From: Aeoliella straminimaris
Lineage (GTDB): Bacteria; Planctomycetota; Planctomycetia; Pirellulales; Lacipirellulaceae
Length of the DNA stretch: 64,000 nucleotides
Assembly (NCBI RefSeq): GCF_024054565.1
Contig: NZ_JAMXLR010000015.1
Location: forward strand, 88,923-152,922
Direction: 5' to 3'
The notes under the pieces were generated by a model, which was given only the letters and a program-made list of their open reading frames with translations, was not told the origin of the DNA and did no database searches. Shown in pieces: positions 36,212 through 45,937 of the stretch (position 1 is the first letter of the stretch; each line of letters opens with the position of its first letter). Made by a program: the position numbers and the translations under genes.

Positions 36212-38080
36212 ATGTCGACCGTCACTGAGAAACCTACCCAACAACTGGAAGAAGCAACCGTTCGATTCTGCGGCGACTCCGGCGACGGCATGCAGCTGGC
36301 CGGCACGCAGTTCACCAATACATCGGCCCTGGCCGGAAACGACGTCGCGACGTTCCCCGACTTTCCGGCTGAGATTCGGGCCCCCCGCGGCACTAAGGCG
36401 GGGGTAAGCGGATTCCAGATTCACTTTTCGAGCCACGACATTTACACGCCGGGCGACACGGTCGATGCCCTGGTGGCCATGAACCCCGCGGCGCTGATCA
36501 CCAACCTGGGTGACTTGCGCGACGGCGGCATCCTGATCTGCAACGAAAGCGCCTTCGACAAAAAGGGGCTCGCTCAGGCCGGTTATGCAACCAGCCCTCT
36601 GGAAGATGGTTCGTTGGAGAAGAAGTTCAAGCTGCACAAGGTCGACATGACCAAGCTCACCCGAACGGCCGTCGACGGCTTGGGTCTCAGCCAGAAAGAG
36701 GCCGATCGCTGCCGCAACTTCTTCGCCATGGGCCTGGTGTTCTGGCTGTACGATCGTTCGCTCGATCCGACCATGCGGTTCATCGAGGACAAATTCGGCA
36801 AGAAGCCCGAAGTGGCCGAAGCCAACCGCCGCGCATTGACGGCCGGCTACAACTATGGCGAAACCGTCGAGGCGATCAACACACAGTACCATGTCGGTAA
36901 AGCCGAGTTGCCGCCTGGCACTTATCGCAACATCATGGGCAACACCGCCCTGGCCTGGGGCCTGGTGGCGGCGGCGCACTTGAGCGGGCGTCGGTTGTTC
37001 CTGGGTGCCTACCCCATCACGCCCGCCAGCGACATCCTGCACGAACTGGCCAAGCACAAGCACTTCGACGTGCTCACGTTTCAGGCCGAAGACGAAATCG
37101 CCGCGGTGACGGCCACGATTGGTGCCTCGTTTGCCGGCGAGATGGCGGTCACCGCCAGTAGCGGCCCTGGCATCGCACTGAAGGGCGAAGCACTGGGCTT
37201 GGCCGTGATGACCGAGCTTCCCATGATCGTCATCAACGTGCAACGTGGCGGCCCATCGACGGGCCTGCCCACCAAGACAGAGCAGGCCGACCTGTTCCAG
37301 GCCATGTACGGCCGCAACGGCGAATGCCCCATGCCAGTCATTGCGGCGGCCAGCCCGGCCGATTGCTTTGATGTGGCACAAGAAGCCTGGCGTATCGCGG
37401 TGGAGCACATGCTGCCGGTATTCCTGCTGACCGATGGCTACATCGCCAATGGCTCCGAACCGTGGCGGTTGCCCGAGGTGGCAAGCCTGAAGCCCACCAA
37501 GGTGAAGTACGCCGAGCCGCTGGCCAACGGAGATGGCTCAAATGGCGAAACCTTTTTGCCGTATGAGCGGAACGAAAGGCTCAGCCGTCCGTGGGCTCGC
37601 CCCGGCACGCCGACCCTGATGCACCGCGTGGGTGGCCTCGAAAAGCAGGACATCACCGGCAACGTCAGCTACGACCCGGCCAACCATCAGCACATGATTG
37701 AAACCCGGGCGAAAAAAGTCGAACTGATTGCCGATAACATCCCGCCGCAAAAAGTGGATGGCCCCGAGAGTGGCGACCTACTGGTGGTCAGTTGGGGCGG
37801 CCCCTACGGTGCCTGCGCCACCGCGGTTCACGCTGCTCAAGCAGCTGGCAAGGCGGTTGCCCACTGCCACCTGCGATACCTGAACCCCTTTCCCAAGAAC
37901 CTCGAACAAGTCCTCCGCAGCTACAAACGCGTGCTCGTAGCCGAGCTCAACTGTGGCCAACTCCGCAGCATCCTCCGCGACAAGTTCCTGCTGGACGCCG
38001 CTGGCCTTAACAAGGTGCAGGGCAAACCGTTCCAAGTGGGAGAGATCCTGGAGCGGATCAACACCGAACTAGCTAGCTAA
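36212..38080 (+). CDS. korA: 2-oxoacid:ferredoxin oxidoreductase alpha subunit (fused gamma-alpha)
   Basis: 622 residues. The gamma domain comes first ([40 protein letters not shown]). The pyrimidine-binding alpha domain follows, with [38 protein letters not shown] and [20 protein letters not shown]. With KorB it oxidatively decarboxylates 2-oxoglutarate, or a related 2-oxoacid, to an acyl-CoA using ferredoxin. It is a KorAB-type enzyme rather than a four-subunit one. Substrate assignment to 2-oxoglutarate is by resemblance. Confidence 0.93.
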   Translation: MSTVTEKPTQQLEEATVRFCGDSGDGMQLAGTQFTNTSALAGNDVATFPDFPAEIRAPRGTKAGVSGFQIHFSSHDIYTPGDTVDALVAMNPAALITNLGDLRDGGILICNESAFDKKGLAQAGYATSPLEDGSLEKKFKLHKVDMTKLTRTAVDGLGLSQKEADRCRNFFAMGLVFWLYDRSLDPTMRFIEDKFGKKPEVAEANRRALTAGYNYGETVEAINTQYHVGKAELPPGTYRNIMGNTALAWGLVAAAHLSGRRLFLGAYPITPASDILHELAKHKHFDVLTFQAEDEIAAVTATIGASFAGEMAVTASSGPGIALKGEALGLAVMTELPMIVINVQRGGPSTGLPTKTEQADLFQAMYGRNGECPMPVIAAASPADCFDVAQEAWRIAVEHMLPVFLLTDGYIANGSEPWRLPEVASLKPTKVKYAEPLANGDGSNGETFLPYERNERLSRPWARPGTPTLMHRVGGLEKQDITGNVSYDPANHQHMIETRAKKVELIADNIPPQKVDGPESGDLLVVSWGGPYGACATAVHAAQAAGKAVAHCHLRYLNPFPKNLEQVLRSYKRVLVAELNCGQLRSILRDKFLLDAAGLNKVQGKPFQVGEILERINTELAS

Positions 38081-38209
38081 CCCTGCGTTCACTTTATTGA
38101 TTACAGATGCAAGGGCGGTAAGACACAAAGACGCGCAGAGCACTAACCTTAATCTGTCTGCCTTCGCGACCTTGTAACTTTGCATCGTATACAACAAGAG
38201 ATAACAAAA

Positions 38210-39232
38210 ATGTCCGTTGAATCGTTGCCTGTTCTGAAGCCTAACGACTTTGCCAGCGACCAGGACGTTCGTTGGTGCCCTGGTTGCGGCGACTACGCTA
38301 TTCTGGCGCAGATGAAGAAGGTGCTGCCCGACTTGGGCGTCCCCCGCGAGAACATCGTGTTCATCTCCGGCATCGGCTGCAGCAGCCGCTTTCCGTATTA
38401 CATGAACACCTACGGCATGCACTCCATCCATGGACGTGCGCCGGCCGTGGCGACGGGCCTGAAGACCGTGCGGCCCGACTTGCAGGTGTGGGTAATCACG
38501 GGCGACGGCGATGGGCTCTCCATCGGCGGCAACCACCTGATGCACGCCATCCGCCGCAACATGGACCTGAACATCATCCTGTTCAACAACCGCATTTACG
38601 GCCTGACCAAGGGGCAGTATTCGCCCACCTCGCTATTGGGCGCGAAGACCAAGAGCACGCCGATGGGGGCGATTGACAATCCGCTCAATCCGCTTTCGAT
38701 TGTCATCGGCGCCGAAGGCACCTTTGTCGCTCGAACCATCGATACCAACCTCAAACACATGGGCGCAGTGCTCAAGCGGGCGGCCGAGCACTCCGGCACG
38801 TCGTTCGTCGAAGTCTATCAGAACTGCAACGTATTCAACGACGGTGCGTGGGACTACGCCAAGGATCGCGACACCAAGGAAGACACCACCCTCGAGCTCG
38901 AGCACGGCAAGCCGATGATCTTCGGCAAGAACCGCGACAAAGGCATCCGGCTCAACGGCATGGATCCCGAAGTGGTGCAGCTGGGCAAGGGCATTACCGA
39001 AGACGACCTGCTGTTCCACGACGAGCGGGCCCCCGAGCCAAGCCTCGCCTACCTGCTGACCCGCATGCGGCACCAGGATGGCTTCCCTGAGCCGATCGGC
39101 GTGTTCCGCGCCATCGAATCGCCACGTTACGACGAACTGATCAACGATCAGATCGAACAGGCCAAAGCCAGCAAAGGCCCTGGCGACCTGGAGAAGCTGT
39201 TTACTTCCGGCGACACCTGGGTCGTGGAATAA
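38210..39232 (+). CDS. korB: 2-oxoacid:ferredoxin oxidoreductase beta subunit
   Basis: 340 residues from ATG at 38210. The TPP-binding subunit has WCPGCGDYAILAQMKK (C23 and C26 of a [4Fe-4S] site), GIGCSSRFPYYMNTYGMHSI, the TPP motif GDGDGLSIGGNHL and NNRIYGLTKGQYSPTS. It follows korA after a 129-base spacer of unusual composition that includes an imperfect inverted repeat. No ferredoxin gene is adjacent. Confidence 0.95.
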   Translation: MSVESLPVLKPNDFASDQDVRWCPGCGDYAILAQMKKVLPDLGVPRENIVFISGIGCSSRFPYYMNTYGMHSIHGRAPAVATGLKTVRPDLQVWVITGDGDGLSIGGNHLMHAIRRNMDLNIILFNNRIYGLTKGQYSPTSLLGAKTKSTPMGAIDNPLNPLSIVIGAEGTFVARTIDTNLKHMGAVLKRAAEHSGTSFVEVYQNCNVFNDGAWDYAKDRDTKEDTTLELEHGKPMIFGKNRDKGIRLNGMDPEVVQLGKGITEDDLLFHDERAPEPSLAYLLTRMRHQDGFPEPIGVFRAIESPRYDELINDQIEQAKASKGPGDLEKLFTSGDTWVVE

Positions 39233-39300
39233 CCTCAAGTACGCAGACCGCGTATCAGTCCGGCGATTCGATCAACGCAACCAGCCAAGGTGGCAAGCGT

Positions 39301-40056
39301 CTAGCTGGCACGTCGGCGGTACACGCCCACCAGGCCAAGCAATCCGCCCGATACAAGCATCGCTACGGTGGAGGGTTCGGGCACCTCGACAATCTGAGAG
39401 AAACCAGTCAACGCAGCGAAGTCGCCACCGCCGGAAAGGGTGAAGCTGACCGTCAGGCTCATTTGATCGAAGGTGCCGACAGGACCAGGCTGCACCGGTT
39501 GCATGTCCGTGGGATACGAAAACACCATCGGACTGCCGGTACCCGGATTGGAGAACGCTCCTCCCACATCGACGCCCATATTCACCGACGGTGCGCCAAG
39601 TCCCACCTCGGAAGTCTGAATTTCGGCAATCGTGTCACCATCGCTATCGGGCGAATTTGGAGTGAGCGTGATTCCGTCACCGGAACCGTCGTTCAATGCC
39701 CCACCTATCTGGGCATCCACCAAGTGGTTCGTGCCTGCCAACACAATCGGCTGGGAAAACACAAACGTGAAGGTACTGGGGGCACCAAAGTCCGTAACGG
39801 CGATCGAGTAGTTGATCACCGGATCGGGATCAAATTCGGCAGAAATGGAGAAGTGGCCGTTTTCAGGATAATTTGCTTCCCACTGATCAAGCACCGAAAC
39901 CGGGCTATGCTCGTCAGCAACAAATAATCCCGGAGGAACACTGAAGGGCTTCCCGTCCACGAAGCCAGTCACCATGGGTGCGGCCGAACTGAGCGATCCA
40001 CAAAGAAATACAGATAGGCTTAAGAAAGAGAAGAGGTACTTGCCGGAAGAGATCAT
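39301..40056 (-). CDS. PEP-CTERM sorting-domain protein
   Basis: 251 residues with a signal peptide (YLFSFLSLSVFLCGSLSSAA), a beta-rich acidic body and the C-terminal sorting signal VPEPSTVAMLVSGGLLGLVG plus YRRRAS. PEP-CTERM proteins are processed by an exosortase (EpsH-like) and are exposed or exported. No exosortase is in the window. Function unknown. Confidence 0.9.
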   Translation of the reverse strand: MISSGKYLFSFLSLSVFLCGSLSSAAPMVTGFVDGKPFSVPPGLFVADEHSPVSVLDQWEANYPENGHFSISAEFDPDPVINYSIAVTDFGAPSTFTFVFSQPIVLAGTNHLVDAQIGGALNDGSGDGITLTPNSPDSDGDTIAEIQTSEVGLGAPSVNMGVDVGGAFSNPGTGSPMVFSYPTDMQPVQPGPVGTFDQMSLTVSFTLSGGGDFAALTGFSQIVEVPEPSTVAMLVSGGLLGLVGVYRRRAS

Positions 40057-40308
40057 TAGTCGAGACCCTTATCTTGGGTGCAAACTCAAAGGCGAAGAGA
40101 CAAGTCGTGCATAGTGCAGTTTCCCAAAACCCACAATGCTGTCAAGCAAGGTGCCTCAAACCGCACACAGTAGAGCCCCATCAGAGGGCAACCGAGACCT
40201 GGAGATCTCCGACCAAGCAGCGGAAGAAGCGACCATCCATGGCCAAACCTGCCGGTCCTGCTCGATCCTCCATAGGACGACTGACGAACCAGGTCGCGGA
40301 GGGACCCA

Positions 40309-41409
40309 CTATCTGTAGTTGAGGGTCTCCACCAACTCCCCCGTACCCTCCGGCTGATGCCGGCAATCGGGCTCTTCGGCCATGGGATCTCCGGTCAGGG
40401 CAAACGCCCGAGAACGACTGCCACCGCAAGCCGAGCGGTATTCGCATAGTCCACATTTGCCCTGTAGCAGATCGTGGTCGCGCAGCGTGCGGAAGTTGGG
40501 ATGCTGCTGATACGCATCGACAACTGACTGCTCGGGAAAGCGTCCGCACTCCAGCGGCAGAAAGCCGGCGGGGAACACCTGTCCGTCGTGGGCCACAAAC
40601 ATGATTCCCTTGCCGTCCCGCACGCCTAGTGGTGCTCGTCGGCCGTGACTATCGCTGCGACCGGCCAGTGGATCGCCCTGATGCTGCATCACGAACCGGC
40701 GATAGTGTGGCGCCTCGGTGGTCTTGATGGCGTACGGCTGACGCTGGGTTTGCCGCCAGAGCAGCTCGAACACCTCCTCGCACTCGTCGGCCGAAAGTCG
40801 CTGTTCCTCGATCCCCCGTCCCACCGGCACGAGGAAGAACACGGCCCACATCATGATTCCATGCTCGGCCAGTTGGTCGGCCAGCGGATCAAGCTGCCCC
40901 ACGTTTCGCTTGGTGACCGTGGTGTTTACTTGCACCGGCAGTCCCAGCCGTTTGGCATCCTCCAGCATCTCCATCGTACGGTCGTAGCTGCCGCTCCAGC
41001 CGCGGAAGGCATCGTGGGTCTCGGCGTCGGCGCCGTCCAGGCTCACTCCCAGGCAGCTCACTCCCGCCTCTTTTGCATTGGCGAGCGCCTCGTACGTAGC
41101 CAATGGCGTCGCCGACGGCGTGAGCGCCACCCGCAGGTCGCGACTTCGGGCGTGGCGAATCAGGTCGAACAGATCAGGGCGCTTGAGGGGATCGCCACCA
41201 GTAAACACCAGCGTTGGTGGTTTGGGAAATTGCGTTACCTGGTCGATCAACGCTCGCGACTCCTCCGGGCTCAACTGACCAGGATGCGCCTCGGGCTGTG
41301 CCGATGCGCGGCAGTGCTTGCACACCAGATCACATGCTTGCGTGACCTCGTAGTAGAACATCAGCGGGCTAGTGGCAAAGTCTTCTTCGGTATAGTTGAT
41401 GGGGAGCAT
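40309..41409 (-). CDS. Radical SAM/SPASM protein (TIGR04053-like)
   Basis: 366 residues. The radical SAM cluster is C26-x3-C30-x2-C33 in ACDLVCKHCRASAQPEAHPG, followed by TLVFTGGDPLKRPDLFDLIR. The C-terminal SPASM-type region has CGRFPEQ, GKCGLCEYRSACGGSRSRAF and PDCRHQPEGTGEL. The wording matches the TIGR04053 family, related to heme-synthesis enzymes such as AhbD. It lies 114 bases after protoporphyrinogen oxidase on the same strand. A heme-linked role is an inference. Confidence 0.88.
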   Translation of the reverse strand: MLPINYTEEDFATSPLMFYYEVTQACDLVCKHCRASAQPEAHPGQLSPEESRALIDQVTQFPKPPTLVFTGGDPLKRPDLFDLIRHARSRDLRVALTPSATPLATYEALANAKEAGVSCLGVSLDGADAETHDAFRGWSGSYDRTMEMLEDAKRLGLPVQVNTTVTKRNVGQLDPLADQLAEHGIMMWAVFFLVPVGRGIEEQRLSADECEEVFELLWRQTQRQPYAIKTTEAPHYRRFVMQHQGDPLAGRSDSHGRRAPLGVRDGKGIMFVAHDGQVFPAGFLPLECGRFPEQSVVDAYQQHPNFRTLRDHDLLQGKCGLCEYRSACGGSRSRAFALTGDPMAEEPDCRHQPEGTGELVETLNYR

Positions 41410-41523
41410 GGATTTGCCCGGTGAGAATGTACAGCAATAGAAGAAGTAGCCGACGAGTTATGCTTCGTCGCGTGGTTGGCTATGGGGATACTCACGTCTC
41501 AATCATCGAAACTTTGACCTCGC

Positions 41524-42984
41524 TTACAACATACCTGCTTTCTCGCAGCCAGTCGCGTCGCGCTCCAATTGTTCCACCACCCGCCGGGCGGCGTCCTCGG
41601 CCGTGTGAATACAGTGTGGAATGCCAACGCCATGCAGAGCTGCGCCGGCTAGTTCGAGTCCGTGGTGCGCTGCCGTGCGTTGCTCGATTTCGTCGACTCT
41701 TTCGGCATGGCCCACGTGATACTGCGGCATCGAGCTTTGCCAACGTTTGACGACCGTGAACAGCGGTTCGCCGCTCGCGCCAAGCAATGTCCCAACCTCG
41801 CTCTTGGCCAGCTCGATCAACTTCTCGTCGCTCATTGCGGGAAGCTCGGGTCGCATCGCCCCGCCGAAGAAGGCTCGCAGCACTACGCTGCCATCAGGCG
41901 CCCGGCCGGCGTACTTCACGCTGCTGAACGAACAGGCCTGCAGAGCCCGCCCCTCGACGTTCGGCACCACCACGCCTGCCGCGTCCAGCGGGTGGGCGAT
42001 ATTCTTTCGCTGGTAGCCGAGTTGCACAATCACACAGCTAGAATACTCCACGCCCGCGAGCAGCTCGCTCACCCGCGGGTCGACCGACTCCAACAGGCGG
42101 GCGGTCGCGGACGCCGGCGTGGCGACGATCACTGCATCGTACGTTTCGTCCGCCTGCTCGCCGGTTTGGATGTCCTCGACGCGAAGCTGCCAGGCATCGT
42201 CGCGCGACGCGAGCTGCACCACTCGCTGGCCACAACGCACCCGTTCGCCCAGCTTCTCGGCGGCTGCTTCGATGATGCGTCCCAAACCACCCGCGGGCGC
42301 TGTGAATACGCTTTGCGGCTTGCCATCGGCCTTGGCTTCACGCTGCTTGCGGGCTGCCTGGGTGGCCTTGATCAGACTTCCGTGCTCGGCTTCCATGGCC
42401 GCAAACTGGGGAAAGCAGGATTTGAGACTCAGCCGCTCGGGATCGCCCATAAAGATGCCGCCAGCCAGCGGTTGGACAATGCGTTCGAACGCCTCGCGAC
42501 CGAGACGGCGACAGGCAAACGCAGCCAGGCTCTCATCTGTGGACGCCGTGCGGCGAGGCACCAGCCGCTCGGCCGCCAATCGCAGCTTGCCCCACGGCGA
42601 GAGAATCGGCGTGGTAACCACCGGCCACGTCCGCTCGGGCGCCATGATCGCAAACCCTTCCGGCATTCGCGTCGCTCGGCCGCGGTGCACGGTGTAGACT
42701 CCCTTGGCCGCGGGCTCGGTTCCGATTAGCTCCTGCTCGATCCCCAACCGGCGACACAAATCCACCCCCCAGGGCAATCGGCGGAGCAGACTATCGGGCC
42801 CCAGCTCGAGCGTAAAGTCATCGCGTTGGACAGTCTGAATCACGCCCCCCGGTTCATCGCTTGCTTCGAGCACGACAACCTGCCACTCGGGGCGCAACTC
42901 CACTAACCGCCACGCCGCGGCAAGTCCACTAATTCCTCCCCCAATGACGGCCACCGAACGAACTGTTTCTCGACTTGTATCCAT
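41524..42984 (-). CDS. hemG: Protoporphyrinogen oxidase (HemG/HemY-type)
   Basis: 486 residues from ATG at 42984. The FAD domain is VAVIGGGISGLAAAWRLVEL. TVQRDDFTLELGPDSLLRRL and RIVQPLAGGIFMGDPERLSL are typical of the oxygen-dependent flavin protoporphyrinogen oxidase, and the ending LAGAALHGVGIPHCIHTAED matches the FAD C-terminal motif. It oxidises protoporphyrinogen IX (or coproporphyrinogen III in the CPD pathway). An upstream in-frame start at 43056 is less likely. Confidence 0.93.
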   Translation of the reverse strand: MDTSRETVRSVAVIGGGISGLAAAWRLVELRPEWQVVVLEASDEPGGVIQTVQRDDFTLELGPDSLLRRLPWGVDLCRRLGIEQELIGTEPAAKGVYTVHRGRATRMPEGFAIMAPERTWPVVTTPILSPWGKLRLAAERLVPRRTASTDESLAAFACRRLGREAFERIVQPLAGGIFMGDPERLSLKSCFPQFAAMEAEHGSLIKATQAARKQREAKADGKPQSVFTAPAGGLGRIIEAAAEKLGERVRCGQRVVQLASRDDAWQLRVEDIQTGEQADETYDAVIVATPASATARLLESVDPRVSELLAGVEYSSCVIVQLGYQRKNIAHPLDAAGVVVPNVEGRALQACSFSSVKYAGRAPDGSVVLRAFFGGAMRPELPAMSDEKLIELAKSEVGTLLGASGEPLFTVVKRWQSSMPQYHVGHAERVDEIEQRTAAHHGLELAGAALHGVGIPHCIHTAEDAARRVVEQLERDATGCEKAGML

Positions 42985-43084
42985 GGATTCAATTGTCGTT
43001 AGGTGCCCGAGTTGAGAAAAGGGGCAAAGTAACACGCAGGGTGCGGATGTTGGCACGATGTGTGCGAATGGGCACGCACAGCTT

Positions 43085-44353
43085 TCAATCGCTTTCGGGT
43101 TTCTTCTCCCGCACGATCACGCCGAACGACTCTTTTCGCACGACGTACACCTCCGTGTCGGCATCGATCCAACCCATGTCGCAACGAGCCGGGATATCTT
43201 GACCGTTGATCGAAACGATACCGGCCGGCTTGAGGGGACCAACCGTCACGCCGACTTCGCCAGCCAAGTCCAGCCGCGAGCGATCTCTCACCCGATTCCA
43301 GCTGGGCGCAGAGTTGCGACGTCGACTGGTGCTGCAATCCGGGCCACAGCCTCCGCAACAATCGAGGAGGCAAAAACCGGTGGAAGGCGCATCGCCCGCA
43401 TCACAACCTCCACAGTCGCAGGCACCGATGCCATCGCAGCAGGCTCCGTCGCAAGGGATATCGCAGTCACCCTGTCGAGGATGCATCCTCCGTGCTCGCC
43501 TGGTAGCATCGTCTTTCGCTATGAGGTTCTGGTATCTGCTAACGCGCTCAAACGTTCCGGCCGTGACTCGCGCCGCCAGTGAACTTTGCTCCCCCAGATC
43601 CGTCGATCTCCACATCGCGTCCGACAGCGACCTCTGACACTCCACCAAAGCACTCTGGCACTCTGCGGTATCGCCCAGAGGATTGTACCGACCGAGTCGC
43701 CGGTCGCGGTGATAGTCGACGGCACAGTCGAACGTGATGATGGCTCGCCCCACGGCGTGACCAATAGCGTGAAACGCCGTCGCATCCACCTTCGTTGGCG
43801 AAAGCATTTGGGTAAACAGCTCAAATACATAGGCAAATGCGGCGGCGGTTGGTTCGCTGTACACCGCGAGGCTCGGATGCCGCGACTCTCGTTCCAGCGC
43901 CAAGTGCTGCTGCACCGCTGAAGTGACTCGTTGGTGAAAATCTGTGTCGAGTGATGCGAAGTAGTCCTTCGCCTTCCGGATTCGCGACTTCAAACGCCAC
44001 AGCGCAAATCGCGCAACAAGACTGCGATCGTCGCGAACGTCGTCCTCGAGCTTGATGGCGGCCAGCAATACCCCAAAACTCACGCAGAATTCGGCAATGC
44101 GGGGATCGACCGCGTGCAGCCGCCCTCCCCTCGTTCGCAGCCGGCAACAAGTGGCCACCCCTTCGTCCGGCAGATCGCAACACCCTGCATCAACAGCCAG
44201 GGCGTACAGGAATACTGCTTCGTAGCTCAATAGCGGTAGTGTCTCGATGCCAAATCGTCGGTGCTGGAATGCACAGCATCCGGCATAGAGTTGCCGGTAC
44301 ACTTCATCGCTGCGTTGCGGTTGCAGGAATCCAAACACGCTTTCCCCAAGCAT
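43085..44353 (-). CDS. DUF5685-like protein with Cys cluster and NfeD-like C-terminus
   Basis: 422 residues. The first part (to about 265) fits DUF5685 (LGESVFGFLQPQRSDEVYRQ then CC, LLSYEAVFLYALAVD, DDVRDDRSL). Residues about 295-340 hold twelve Cys in 46 residues (GDCDIPCDGACCDGIGAC, then DCCGGCGPDC). The last 65 residues look like the OB-fold of NfeD proteins (GVTVGPLKPAGIVSINGQDI, WIDADTEVYVVRKESFGV). I know of no described protein with this order. Function unknown; the Cys cluster could bind metal. Confidence 0.75.
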   Translation of the reverse strand: MLGESVFGFLQPQRSDEVYRQLYAGCCAFQHRRFGIETLPLLSYEAVFLYALAVDAGCCDLPDEGVATCCRLRTRGGRLHAVDPRIAEFCVSFGVLLAAIKLEDDVRDDRSLVARFALWRLKSRIRKAKDYFASLDTDFHQRVTSAVQQHLALERESRHPSLAVYSEPTAAAFAYVFELFTQMLSPTKVDATAFHAIGHAVGRAIITFDCAVDYHRDRRLGRYNPLGDTAECQSALVECQRSLSDAMWRSTDLGEQSSLAARVTAGTFERVSRYQNLIAKDDATRRARRMHPRQGDCDIPCDGACCDGIGACDCGGCDAGDAPSTGFCLLDCCGGCGPDCSTSRRRNSAPSWNRVRDRSRLDLAGEVGVTVGPLKPAGIVSINGQDIPARCDMGWIDADTEVYVVRKESFGVIVREKKPESD

Positions 44354-44389
44354 TCGGTTTAAGAATCGGAGTTCCGGTTCGTCCTTGGC

Positions 44390-45118
44390 TTATCTCTCCG
44401 ATTTCGACTTCCATCCTAGATTGCCGATCCAACCAACTCCAGGTTGCGTGTCGAGTTGGTCAAGCAACTGAGGATTCACACTCCATCTGCCCGCAACCTT
44501 CATGGTGTGTTCTTCATCGGGGACGAACGTGTTGGGTACTCCCCGTTCCAATTCGCTAACTTCAACGGAGAAACTCGGATCGAGGTAGTCGTAGTCGAGT
44601 TCTAACTCGCCGGCAGTTACCTCTCCCCTGTTCACGAGTACTTCGTCGCAATAGGCAAATGCCCGCACTTCGTGGCCACCCTGATAACAAGCCCAGGCAT
44701 CTAAACCGGAGACCCGATGTGTGGCAAAGTACTGGGCGACTCCAAACTTCTTTGAAAGACTTGCCATCAATGAGGTCCACCGGCGTTCGTGCGGCGGATG
44801 CCCTAGTTCGGGTAGTTCGTGGCCAACCAGCAATACCCAGCCATTGACTGGAGGCGAAATGAATGAATGGCCATTATAAGCGGCAATATAGCCGGCCTTC
44901 CAATTTGCGGGCTGCAGATTGTCGATTTCCAGTGCATCACAGACCGAACCTGAATCACTGCTGCGGACAGCCAACCACGACATCTTGTAGCCGAAAGGAA
45001 TCGGCCGGTCCGGAGTGGCGTCGACCTGCTCCATGAGCGTCTCGATCGGCTTTGGCCCCAAGTCGCCCCTGGTGGGCTTGGGCTTCTGCTTCGGACGGAA
45101 AAACTTCCACCAGGACAT
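44390..45118 (-). CDS. Hypothetical protein
   Basis: 242 residues, soluble. It has a basic N-terminus, then a conserved-looking core: YNGHSFISPPVNGWVLLVGH, a FGVAQYFATHRVSGLDAWAC segment and EVRAFAYCDEVLVNRGEVTA. The ISPPVNGW/HRV/W wording is familiar from other unassigned bacterial proteins, but I cannot name a family. It sits between the DUF5685-like and phosphatase genes on the same strand. Confidence 0.65.
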   Translation of the reverse strand: MSWWKFFRPKQKPKPTRGDLGPKPIETLMEQVDATPDRPIPFGYKMSWLAVRSSDSGSVCDALEIDNLQPANWKAGYIAAYNGHSFISPPVNGWVLLVGHELPELGHPPHERRWTSLMASLSKKFGVAQYFATHRVSGLDAWACYQGGHEVRAFAYCDEVLVNRGEVTAGELELDYDYLDPSFSVEVSELERGVPNTFVPDEEHTMKVAGRWSVNPQLLDQLDTQPGVGWIGNLGWKSKSER

Positions 45119-45194
45119 GGCTCTGCAACACTTTCAACCGGTACGTGAATGTCAGTTTCATTCGCGACTTGCAGGGAGTATTACGGTTTCGGTC

Positions 45195-45872
45195 TCAAGG
45201 ATCACTTGGCCCTTCATTCAACCAGAAACAGCGGATGTCGCCCGACTCGTTTGCCTGCCAGCAGAATCTGGTGTCGACATCCAGGCAAGTTAGCCACCCG
45301 CCTCGACACGCGGATGTGTCGATGCAGGTCGCGTGTCCCACGTCGAGCGGCTTGCCCGAGCGCTGCGACGTGTGCCCACATATCATGGTACGTCCCGACT
45401 CGTGCGGCGGCGGGTCGTCAAACTGCTCCCAATACAACATGAACTCTGGCTGCTCAGGGAGTGGCAAATCCGGGGATGCGTTTGCGTGCACAAAAAAATG
45501 CGTCTTCGTCTCATAGTAAGGAAGCAATCGAGACAAAAGAAAGTCCCAATGTTTGTCGGGCAACTCATCAAGGTTGGAAACCTCATAAGAATCCAGAACT
45601 GCCGATCCACCACAAGCGAACCAATCCTCGAAATCGAATTTAGAGTCTCTCGCGGCGATCATCATTAACTCGTGATTACCACGAAGCGCGACCAAATTAC
45701 CTACCGAGTCTCGATGGATGAGCCACTCCAGGACCTGCTTCGTACCGGGTCCGCGATCGACATAGTCGCCGAGTGTGATGATGCGATCCTCGGCCTCGAA
45801 GGCCACGTAGGCTTCCAGTGCCGCGAGCGCGTTGTAGCAGCCGTGGATATCGCCAATAGCCAAAGTCCGCAT
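45195..45872 (-). CDS. PPP-family serine/threonine-type metallophosphatase
   Basis: 225 residues with the three metal-binding blocks: GDIHG at 7-11, GDYVDRGPG at about 36-44 and RGNHELMM. GHTSQRSGKP gives the fourth His block. This is the layout of bacterial PrpA/diadenosine-tetraphosphatase-like enzymes. Substrate unknown. Confidence 0.9.
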   Translation of the reverse strand: MRTLAIGDIHGCYNALAALEAYVAFEAEDRIITLGDYVDRGPGTKQVLEWLIHRDSVGNLVALRGNHELMMIAARDSKFDFEDWFACGGSAVLDSYEVSNLDELPDKHWDFLLSRLLPYYETKTHFFVHANASPDLPLPEQPEFMLYWEQFDDPPPHESGRTMICGHTSQRSGKPLDVGHATCIDTSACRGGWLTCLDVDTRFCWQANESGDIRCFWLNEGPSDP

Positions 45873-45937
45873 GAGGTACTTCTACTTTCCGGGATGCGTA
45901 CTCCCCCTCTGCTACCGCCGAGGGCTGCGTGCATCGC

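Noticed and set aside
43050..43066. Sigma-54-like TTGGCACG-N4-TGC motif on the plus strand
   Set aside because: Two mismatches at the -12 element, and it points into the 3' end of a minus-strand gene rather than toward a gene start.
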